A DNA stretch of 61,451 nucleotides, taken from assembly GCA_902616615.1 (NCBI GenBank), contig CACMTN010000011.1:1-61451 (forward strand), in the 5' to 3' direction. Below, one piece after another: positions 55,971 to 61,451 of the stretch; within the stretch, counting starts at the first letter, position 1, and each line of letters opens with the position of its first letter. The notes beneath the pieces were generated by a model. It searched no databases and was not told where the DNA came from. It worked only from the letters and a program-made list of their open reading frames with translations. The translations under genes were made by a program, and so were the position numbers. Source of the stretch: an uncultured SAR116 cluster alpha proteobacterium (GTDB taxonomy: Bacteria; Pseudomonadota; Alphaproteobacteria; Puniceispirillales; Marisalimonadaceae).

Positions 55971-57002
55971 ATGAAATCTCTACGAATTCATGGTCCATTA
56001 GACTTAAGGATAGAAGATTATCAAGTTGATAATTTAGGCGCTAATCAAGTTGAAATTCATATTGCCATCGGTGGTATTTGTGGAACAGACCTACATTATT
56101 ATAAACATGGTGGATTTGGACAAATTAAGTTACGGGAGCCAATGATTTTAGGTCATGAAGTTTCTGGATTTATTTCAAAAATTGGCTCAAATGTAGAAAA
56201 TTTATCAATTGGACAATTAGTTTCTGTATCGCCATCAAGACCATGTAATAAATGTAATTTTTGCCTTAAGGGTAATCAAATTCAATGCATGAATATGAAA
56301 TTTTATGGATCTGCAATGCCATTTCCGCACATACAAGGTGCATTTAGAGAAACATTAATAGCTGAAGATTTTCAATGCGTTCCCGCTGATGGCCTGTCTC
56401 CAGAAGAAGCTGCAATGGCAGAACCACTTGCAGTTTGTCTTCATGCTATAAAACAAGCAGGAAAGATTTTAGGAAAAAAAGTTATAGTTACTGGATCAGG
56501 ACCTATTGGGACATTATGCGTGGCAGCCGCCAGAAGATCTGGAGCAGAAGAAATAATAGTTACAGATATTTCTACAAATGCTCTTTTGTTTTCAAATTCT
56601 GTGGGAGCAGATAGAGTTATAAATGTTCTAAAAGAACATGATCAATTAAAAAACTATCAATTTAACAAAGGTTATTTTGATATAGCTATTGAATGTTCGG
56701 GATCTGCGCAAGGTATTAGCGACTCAATAAATTGCCTCAAGCCTAAAGGCACCTTGATACAACTTGGTCTTGGAGGAGATGTTTTGATTCCTCTAGTATC
56801 AGTTACAACAAAAGAGTTAAATTTAAAAGGCTCATTCAGATTTCATTCAGAATTTGAATTAGCTGTTAAAATGATGAAAAAAAAATTAATAGACGTAAAT
56901 CCATTAATCACTCATAAAATAGAATTTAAAAACGCAATTGATGGTTTTGAACTTGCAATGAATAACAATAAAAAAAGTATGAAAGTTCAACTAGCTTTTT
57001 AA
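55971..57002 (+). CDS. idnD: L-idonate 5-dehydrogenase-like zinc dehydrogenase
   Basis: This medium-chain zinc dehydrogenase has 343 residues. Catalytic zinc ligands are C37 in GGICGTDLHYYKHGG and H62-E63 in LGHEVSG. Structural zinc cysteines stand at 92, 95, 98 and 106 (CNKCNFC then C). The Rossmann loop TGSGPIGTLCVAAARRSGA is near 170. The overall pattern fits L-idonate 5-dehydrogenase, which forms 5-ketogluconate, the substrate of the divergent SDR. No idonate transporter or gluconate kinase is nearby, so the pathway is incomplete in the window. Its stop lies 4 bp from that of a small convergent ORF. Confidence 0.85.
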   Translation: MKSLRIHGPLDLRIEDYQVDNLGANQVEIHIAIGGICGTDLHYYKHGGFGQIKLREPMILGHEVSGFISKIGSNVENLSIGQLVSVSPSRPCNKCNFCLKGNQIQCMNMKFYGSAMPFPHIQGAFRETLIAEDFQCVPADGLSPEEAAMAEPLAVCLHAIKQAGKILGKKVIVTGSGPIGTLCVAAARRSGAEEIIVTDISTNALLFSNSVGADRVINVLKEHDQLKNYQFNKGYFDIAIECSGSAQGISDSINCLKPKGTLIQLGLGGDVLIPLVSVTTKELNLKGSFRFHSEFELAVKMMKKKLIDVNPLITHKIEFKNAIDGFELAMNNNKKSMKVQLAF

Positions 57003-57006
57003 AGAT

Positions 57007-57111
57007 TTAGTACGCAAGCGAAAATATAAAAGTCTTCAGGCCTAAAAAGAAAACAAACAGAGTTATAATAATTAGAACACCTAACAATCCTTTACCTATT
57101 TCCTTGATCAT
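57007..57111 (-). CDS. 34-residue single-span membrane peptide (unannotated small ORF)
   Basis: The minus strand encodes 34 residues: MIKEIGKG, then one unbroken hydrophobic helix (about residues 9-25, LLGVLIIITLFVFFLGL), then KTFIFSLAY. ATG 57111 lies 9 nt after the TAG of the PBP-type regulator, and TAGGT, which overlaps that stop codon, could act as ribosome-binding site, so translation is likely coupled. The stop TAA lies 4 bp from the convergent idnD stop, which makes the ORF fill the whole gap, as real genes do elsewhere in this window. I do not recognise it. It may sense or stabilise a membrane complex. The start codon and the charged N-terminus (inside) fit a type N-in topology. Confidence 0.55.
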   Translation of the reverse strand: MIKEIGKGLLGVLIIITLFVFFLGLKTFIFSLAY

Positions 57112-57120
57112 TAATTATAC

Positions 57121-57987
57121 CTATTTACTATTAAAGTGGATCATACCAAGATCTTTAATATTATAACCCTTTAATCTTGAAGCAATGTAATTAAATTCTA
57201 TCGTTTTAGAAAATTGAAAAAGTTTTTGAAACGGTTTTTCAAACCATGAAAATCTATCAATTACTAAATCAAATCTTTCTTCAACCACTGGAATAAATTT
57301 AAGTTTATACTTTTCTGCCTCTGATGCTAGACCAAGAGTTACGTCAGCTTGATCAGATAAAACTAATGATACTGCATCAATTTCAGAATAAACAATTTCT
57401 GTTTTGAGAAAATCTGATAAATTCAAATTTTCACTTTCCAACAAATTTTTTAAATAATTATCAGCTCCTGAACCAGGTTGTCTTGAAACTAATTTTTGAC
57501 CTTTAAAATCTTTTATTTTCTTCTTAGATCCATTAGTTGGCTTGAATATTAAACCTCTTTCTCTTTTTGCCCATTCCATAAGAACAAAATCTTTATCATT
57601 TAAATACTCTTCAACACTTGTGATATTCCATTTTTTTGAAATAAAATCATAAATGTGAAGTCCTGATGCAATTCCTTGATTTAATTTAAATCTTTCAAGC
57701 CCTTTATTACTCCCATCAAAAGACAAAGCTATACCTGATCCAGATTGTTTTATTGCATACTCGAGAAGAGGATCATGGCTTCCTAAAAATACATCTGGTA
57801 GATATTTTTTATTATCTACTGAATTGTTTTTACCAGCTATCCAATTAGCTACTTCTTCTTTAGAAAACAATAATTTTCCCATTACTCTAGAAAATGGCAC
57901 TTCTTCTTTAGAAACTAGATCATAAACTTTTCTTGGTTTAACTCTAAGAAACTCCGCTAATTCATCAGTTGTAAAATAATCAGACAA
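57121..57987 (-). CDS. Regulator with excisionase-type HTH and periplasmic-binding-like domain
   Basis: This 288-residue cytosolic protein has an N-terminal MerR/excisionase-type helix-turn-helix (FTTDELAEFLRVKPRKVYDL, then VMGKLLFSKEEVANWIAG, about residues 5-50). A PBP-like domain (PF12727 type, about 70-280) follows, with FLGSHDPLLEYAIKQSGSG, LNQGIASGLHIYD and VSRQPGSGADNYLKNLLE. That domain occurs elsewhere fused to MoeA or to DNA-binding domains near Mo genes. It starts at TTG 57987; no ATG is available. A bound W, Mo or pterin compound may be the signal. It is divergent from the ModE-type gene with 57 bp between. Confidence 0.82.
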   Translation of the reverse strand: MSDYFTTDELAEFLRVKPRKVYDLVSKEEVPFSRVMGKLLFSKEEVANWIAGKNNSVDNKKYLPDVFLGSHDPLLEYAIKQSGSGIALSFDGSNKGLERFKLNQGIASGLHIYDFISKKWNITSVEEYLNDKDFVLMEWAKRERGLIFKPTNGSKKKIKDFKGQKLVSRQPGSGADNYLKNLLESENLNLSDFLKTEIVYSEIDAVSLVLSDQADVTLGLASEAEKYKLKFIPVVEERFDLVIDRFSWFEKPFQKLFQFSKTIEFNYIASRLKGYNIKDLGMIHFNSK

Positions 57988-58023
57988 ATGCTTATACCAT
58001 AAAAATATTTAGTTTATTTTAGC

Positions 58024-58038
58024 ATTATATTCTATAAT
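58024..58038 (+). promoter_or_regulatory. Promoter-operator overlap before the ModE-type gene
   Basis: A 15-bp perfect palindrome (ATTATA, TTC spacer, TATAAT) ends 6 bp before the ATG at 58045. Its right arm is a consensus TATAAT -10 box, which would put transcription start on the ATG itself, giving a leaderless mRNA. No ribosome-binding site is seen. The TATA-rich arms recall ModE cores, so autoregulation is possible. A clear -35 is missing. Confidence 0.4.
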
Positions 58039-58044
58039 CAGTTA

Positions 58045-58431
58045 ATGAAAAGTAGATCAACAAACATAAAACGTTCTTCCTTACCACCCAACTTGGTTAA
58101 AGAGAATGAAAATGGTATTCGAATTAAAGTATACATTCAGGGTCACATGATTGGTGCTGGTAAGATGGAACTTTTTCATTTAGTTCATCAAAAAGGATCG
58201 GTAAGGGCTGCAGCAAATTTTATGGGCATGAGTGCCAAGCGAGCAAAACTTTTGCTCAACACTATAGAAGAAGCATTTCCAACTCCTATTTTAGAAAAGC
58301 AAAAAGGAAATAAAGGAACACTTTTAACATCTTTTGGTAAAGAATTATTAGCAAAATACTTAAGTTTAAATAAACATCTATCACAGGAAGCAGAAAATTT
58401 TATTCAGTGGGCAGCTTCTAAACAACGTTAA
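58045..58431 (+). CDS. ModE-type DNA-binding protein lacking the molybdate domain
   Basis: This 128-residue protein is a winged helix of the ModE N-terminal kind. MELFHLVHQKGSVRAAANFM near residue 41 includes the recognition-helix entry, then GMSAKRAKLLLNTIEEAF, and GTLLTSFGKELLAKY closes the wing. Full ModE has two more Mop/TOBE molybdate-binding repeats, which are missing here. Short ModE forms are common in alphaproteobacteria. It probably controls W/Mo uptake or cofactor genes, but how it would sense the metal alone is unclear. It heads the run fdhD-mobAB. It has no visible ribosome-binding site and may be leaderless. Confidence 0.87.
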   Translation: MKSRSTNIKRSSLPPNLVKENENGIRIKVYIQGHMIGAGKMELFHLVHQKGSVRAAANFMGMSAKRAKLLLNTIEEAFPTPILEKQKGNKGTLLTSFGKELLAKYLSLNKHLSQEAENFIQWAASKQR

Positions 58432-58446
58432 AAATTAGGTTTAAAA

Positions 58447-59325
58447 ATGAAAAATAGTAAAGAATTTCTAATATCACCAGATTTAGAGAATGATAATTTA
58501 ACAAAAGAGATTGAAGGAATTAACGAAGCCGGAGAAAGTATAAAACTTCCTGTAGTTAAAGAAATACCTCTAACAATTTATTTAAACAAACAGGAAATAG
58601 TCACTGCAATGACACTTGGTGATATGCCTGATCTTCTTGCAGTCGGATATTTACTAAACCAAAACATGCTCAAAAAAAATGACATAATTTCTGAAGTTAC
58701 ATACGATGATGATTTACAAGTTGTAATAGTAAGGACAAAAAGAAAAACAAATTATGAAGAAAAAATGGAAAAGAAAATAAGGACAAGTGGTTGTGCTGTT
58801 GGAACAGTGTATGGAGATATAATGGATGATTTTGAGTCTATAAATCTCGATAAAACAACTAAAATTAAAACTTCTTGGATTTATTCGATTTCTAAAAAAG
58901 TTAATACTAGACCAAGTCTTTATCTCAAAGCTGGTGCGTTACATGGATGTGTTTTATGTAAAAACGATATCCCCCTAGTTTATGTTGAAGATGTTGGAAG
59001 ACATAATGCTGTTGATAAAATTGCAGGGTGGGTTTTTTTAAATAATGAAAATACCAGTGATAAAATTTTTTATACTACTGGTAGACTCACCTCAGAAATG
59101 GTAATTAAAACGGTTCAAATGGGCATTCCTATTTTAATATCTAGGTCAGGCTTCACAGAGTCAGGTGTTACACTTGCGAAACAAGCCGGTCTAACATTGA
59201 TAGGAAGAGCAAAAGGAAAAAGAATGATTATTGCTAATGGTATTGAAAGAGTTGTTTTCGATAGTGATGTAAAATCAGTAAAAAATGTAGATGTGGTGTC
59301 TGCACAAAGATCTATAATTAGTTGA
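58447..59325 (+). CDS. fdhD: Formate dehydrogenase accessory sulfurtransferase FdhD
   Basis: This 292-residue protein moves sulfur from a cysteine desulfurase onto bis-MGD, a step required for active formate dehydrogenases. The FdhD core is intact: TLGDMPDLLAVGYLL near residue 56, HGCVLCKNDIPLVYVEDVGR near 180, NAVDKIAGW, YTTGRLTSEMVIK near 220 and ISRSGFTESGVTLAKQAGLT near 240. The E. coli CxxC motif is reduced to one Cys (C116 in TSGCAVGTVYGD; the second position is Gly). Its first Cys is the essential one in E. coli. Its presence predicts a Mo- or W-dependent formate dehydrogenase outside the window. Confidence 0.95.
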   Translation: MKNSKEFLISPDLENDNLTKEIEGINEAGESIKLPVVKEIPLTIYLNKQEIVTAMTLGDMPDLLAVGYLLNQNMLKKNDIISEVTYDDDLQVVIVRTKRKTNYEEKMEKKIRTSGCAVGTVYGDIMDDFESINLDKTTKIKTSWIYSISKKVNTRPSLYLKAGALHGCVLCKNDIPLVYVEDVGRHNAVDKIAGWVFLNNENTSDKIFYTTGRLTSEMVIKTVQMGIPILISRSGFTESGVTLAKQAGLTLIGRAKGKRMIIANGIERVVFDSDVKSVKNVDVVSAQRSIIS

Positions 59326-59336
59326 GGCTATAAAAT

Positions 59337-60470
59337 TTGAAAAATATTAATGAGATTATCCCATGTGTTATCCTTGCAGGAGGAAAAGGAAGAAGAATGG
59401 GTGGAAAAGAAAAAGCCCTTATCAACCTCCTGGATAGACCACTTATCTCTTATGTCTTAGAAAAAGTTTCTGGAAAAGCTGCACCTATTGCATTAAATAT
59501 AAATACCAATTATGAAAAATTTCAAAACTTTGGTTACGAAATTCTTGAAGATCCACTAAAAGGACACTTAGGTCCATTAGTTGGCATTTTAGCTTCCCTA
59601 AATTGGGCAAAAAATATAAAGCAAAATTGGGTTCTAACTTTACCTTGTGACACACCTTTTCTCCCAAAAAATTTAATTGAATCTCTAGTAAAAGCTAAAA
59701 ATGAAAATCCAAATGTAGATTTAGTTGTTGCAAAATCTAGAGGCTTTAACCATCCTGTAATTGCGTTATGGAAAACTGACAATAATTTAATATTAAAGAA
59801 AGCAATTGAAGAAGGTATAAGAAAAATTGATATTTTCACTTCTCAACTTAAGACTGCTTATGTAAATTTTGATAACATTGATACATCAAAATTTGATCCT
59901 TTCACAAACCTAAACTCACCTAAGGATTTAATAACTGCAAAGCAAATACTTGGGAAACTTCCACCCATATTTGGTCTTGCTGGTTGGTCTGGATCTGGGA
60001 AGACAACATTATGTACTAAATTGATAGAAAATTTTACAAAAATTGGAATTAATGTCGGAACACTCAAACACGCTCATCATAAATTTGATATCGATAAACC
60101 AGGTAAAGATTCATATAATCTAAGGAAAGCTGGAGCTCGACCAATAGTAATTTCATCCAAAGAGAGATTTGCTCTTATTCAAGAAAATGACAATGAAGAA
60201 GAAAAAAGTTTGTTTGAAATGTTGGAAATTTTTGCCAAAAGTCCATTAAATAAATGTGATATAATAATAGTCGAAGGTTATAAAAACGAAAACATCCCAA
60301 AACTTGAAGTTTTTAGACGTGAAATCGGTAAAACATTTTTACATGAGGACGATAGTAATATTTTTGCAATAGCTTCAGATGAGAAGTTAAATACAGATAT
60401 TCCCTCATTAGATTTAAACAACATAAGCGCTATAATTGACTTATTAATTAAAAAATTTGAGATTGCTTAA
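59337..60470 (+). CDS. mobAB: MobA-MobB fusion for molybdopterin guanine dinucleotide synthesis
   Basis: This 377-residue protein joins two domains. Residues about 8-200 are MobA, the GTP:molybdopterin guanylyltransferase, with CVILAGGKGRRMGGKEKAL at 10-28, LNINTNYEKF, DPLKGHLGPLVGILASL and TLPCDTPFLP near 100. Residues about 208-377 are MobB, a GTP-binding helper with P-loop GWSGSGKTTL near 217, GTLKHAHHKFDIDKPGKDS and RKAGA. The product is (bis-)MGD, used by formate dehydrogenase and other DMSO-reductase-family enzymes. The TTG start at 59337 has GAGG 9 nt upstream, overlapping the fdhD stop codon. Confidence 0.95.
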   Translation: MKNINEIIPCVILAGGKGRRMGGKEKALINLLDRPLISYVLEKVSGKAAPIALNINTNYEKFQNFGYEILEDPLKGHLGPLVGILASLNWAKNIKQNWVLTLPCDTPFLPKNLIESLVKAKNENPNVDLVVAKSRGFNHPVIALWKTDNNLILKKAIEEGIRKIDIFTSQLKTAYVNFDNIDTSKFDPFTNLNSPKDLITAKQILGKLPPIFGLAGWSGSGKTTLCTKLIENFTKIGINVGTLKHAHHKFDIDKPGKDSYNLRKAGARPIVISSKERFALIQENDNEEEKSLFEMLEIFAKSPLNKCDIIIVEGYKNENIPKLEVFRREIGKTFLHEDDSNIFAIASDEKLNTDIPSLDLNNISAIIDLLIKKFEIA

Positions 60471-60488
60471 ATATAAGTGGAGCATAAC

Positions 60489-61142
60489 ATGCCTAAAACC
60501 CAAAATAACAATAATACTGCAAAGCCAAAATTTTTAAACCTTTGGCCTACTCAGTTTATGGAAATGTCATTACCTGGACATGAAAATGCAAACTCTGTGA
60601 TTGCAGATATAGTATTGTCAAACAATGCATCTCAAGAGAATATGACAGAAAACTATATAACTCAGAATATTTTAGAAATGGATCATCCTGCTATGTTTTG
60701 GCTAAAACAATGTATTGATAGAGCTGTATATGATTATGCACAACAATCAGGGGTAAATTATGAATTAAACTGGTCAATCCAGGGCTGGGGCAATGTTAAC
60801 ATGAAAGGAGATTATCATAATCTTCATAATCATCCCCATTCTTGGTTATCAGGAACCTATTATATAAATGTTCCTGACCAATCAGATGCTGAAATATATA
60901 GATCTGACCTCAACCCAGCCTCAATTAGTTTTTTTGATCCACGCCCTCAAGCAAATATGAATTCAATCAGAGGTGATAACCAAGTAGATCCTGAACATAG
61001 AGTTTTACCTAAGTCAGGAGATCTACTTTTGTGGCCAGCATTTCTACATCACCTTGTACATCCTAATATGTCTGATTTTCCAAGGATATCAATTTCTTTT
61101 AATGTAATTGTTAAATGGGATAAAAACCTAATACCCAACTAA
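60489..61142 (+). CDS. TIGR02466-type 2OG-Fe(II) oxygenase family protein
   Basis: This protein of 217 residues starts at ATG 60489, with GTGGAG 6 nt upstream (an in-frame GTG at 60477 would consume that site). The jelly-roll features of putative 2OG-Fe(II) oxygenases are visible: LWPTQFMEMSLPG at the start, HNLHNHPHSWLSGTYYINVP near 110 with clustered iron-ligand His, SFFDPRPQAN, and LLWPAFLHHLVHPN near 180 followed by PRISISFNV. The family is common in marine bacteria and phages, and its substrates are unknown. It is inserted between mobAB and the convergent moeA, 18 bp after mobAB. A role in Moco chemistry is only guilt by association. Confidence 0.82.
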   Translation: MPKTQNNNNTAKPKFLNLWPTQFMEMSLPGHENANSVIADIVLSNNASQENMTENYITQNILEMDHPAMFWLKQCIDRAVYDYAQQSGVNYELNWSIQGWGNVNMKGDYHNLHNHPHSWLSGTYYINVPDQSDAEIYRSDLNPASISFFDPRPQANMNSIRGDNQVDPEHRVLPKSGDLLLWPAFLHHLVHPNMSDFPRISISFNVIVKWDKNLIPN

Positions 61143-61148
61143 AATAAA

Positions 61149-61451
61149 TTACAAGCATCTATGTTCAAAAGGGTAAAATTTAAGAAGCTGTCCTATATTA
61201 ACTGTTTCATAATCCATAGGTATTTCTACTATACCATCTGCACCAGTTAATGAAGAAATCACACCTGCTCCTTTTCTTCCATGTATTTTCAAAAAATCTC
61301 CATTATCCTTACTTATAATTTTAGCTCTCAAATACTCTGCTCTACCTTTTCTTTTCTTATGCTCAAAACCTGAGGGAATTTTTACAACTAATGGTTCTAA
61401 ATCAACACCACCAGCTAGTTTAATTAAGAGTGGTTTTATTAATAACTTTGA
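61149..61451 (-). CDS. moeA: Molybdopterin molybdenumtransferase MoeA, C-terminal fragment
   Basis: Only the last 100 codons are in view; the frame runs off the window end. The segment fits the end of MoeA: KPLLIKLAGGVDLEPLVVK, then KKRKGRAEYLRAKI, then GRKGAGVISSLTGADGIVEI and a final VNIGQLLKFYPF, which make up the MoeA C-terminal domain IV. MoeA inserts molybdate or, in some enzymes, tungstate into molybdopterin-AMP. Whether this copy prefers W cannot be told. It ends 6 bp from the convergent 2OG-oxygenase gene, and with fdhD and mobAB it completes a cofactor-maturation cluster. Confidence 0.92.
   Translation of the reverse strand, partial: SKLLIKPLLIKLAGGVDLEPLVVKIPSGFEHKKRKGRAEYLRAKIISKDNGDFLKIHGRKGAGVISSLTGADGIVEIPMDYETVNIGQLLKFYPFEHRCL

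Noticed and set aside
57121-57987. Excisionase-type helix-turn-helix taken as a sign of a phage or integrated element
   Set aside because: The protein continues into a PBP-like ligand domain, no integrase or att-like repeat is near, and the context is cofactor metabolism.
1-61451. tRNA, rRNA, CRISPR repeats, insertion sequences and long direct repeats
   Set aside because: None was seen by eye in any intergenic stretch; all gaps are short and AT-rich. A covariance-model scan would be decisive.

Overview
The window is AT-rich (about 30% G+C by eye), densely packed bacterial DNA. The gene set points to a marine, streamlined alphaproteobacterium. Markers are the argD-argF-hslO order, the IalB-type secreted protein, the two-domain dCTP deaminase, the RlmN/BI-1 housekeeping genes, PrpE and the B12 propionate route, and many dipeptide and organic-acid uptake genes. 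I see no rRNA, tRNA, CRISPR, insertion sequence or phage genes, and no gene-free stretch longer than about 230 bases. The exact clade cannot be fixed from the sequence alone; AEGEAN-169/HIMB59-like or a related low-GC lineage is a guess.

Layout: (1) 1-12.6 kb: the end of a MocA-type molybdopterin cytidylyltransferase, typA, an RND efflux pair, pckA, an FAD monooxygenase coupled to an exported glutathione peroxidase, BI-1, rlmN and an IalB-like protein. (2) 12.8-24.2 kb: argG, a quinone oxidoreductase, then a complete propionate-to-succinyl-CoA set (prpE, methylmalonyl-CoA mutase, pccA, pccB, epimerase). pccB appears frameshifted at its start. (3) 24.2-34.7 kb: an orphan ABC ATPase, folE, trkH, hslO-argF-argD, dcd, an orphan ABC-2 permease, recX and acs. 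(4) 34.7-43.6 kb: a TVP38 membrane protein, a two-subunit CoA-transferase-like enzyme, small exported proteins, a rhodanese, a DUF1932 dehydrogenase, transporters and a hydrolase.

(5) 43.7-52.2 kb: an oligopeptide-type ABC importer (substrate-binding protein, two permeases, fused double ATPase). It is interleaved with three enzymes that remove acyl groups from amino acids: an AstE/AspA-like enzyme, N-formylglutamate amidohydrolase and an M20D amidohydrolase. Together they suggest uptake and deacylation of N-acyl amino acids or small peptides.

(6) 52.2-61.5 kb: a tungsten/molybdenum region. It has divergent tupA and tupBC (tungstate uptake) around an operator-like palindrome, an Lrp regulator and an idonate dehydrogenase pair. 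A divergent pair of regulators follows, one with an excisionase-type helix-turn-helix plus periplasmic-binding-like domain, the other a DNA-binding-only ModE. After these come fdhD, a mobA-mobB fusion, a 2OG-Fe(II) oxygenase and the end of moeA. This is what a cell needs to load W or Mo into a bis-MGD enzyme such as formate dehydrogenase, but no formate dehydrogenase structural gene is in view. A previously hidden 34-residue membrane peptide gene (57007-57111) follows the PBP-type regulator.

Convergent genes almost everywhere end within 8 bp of each other or overlap. Only one convergent pair has a classical terminator.
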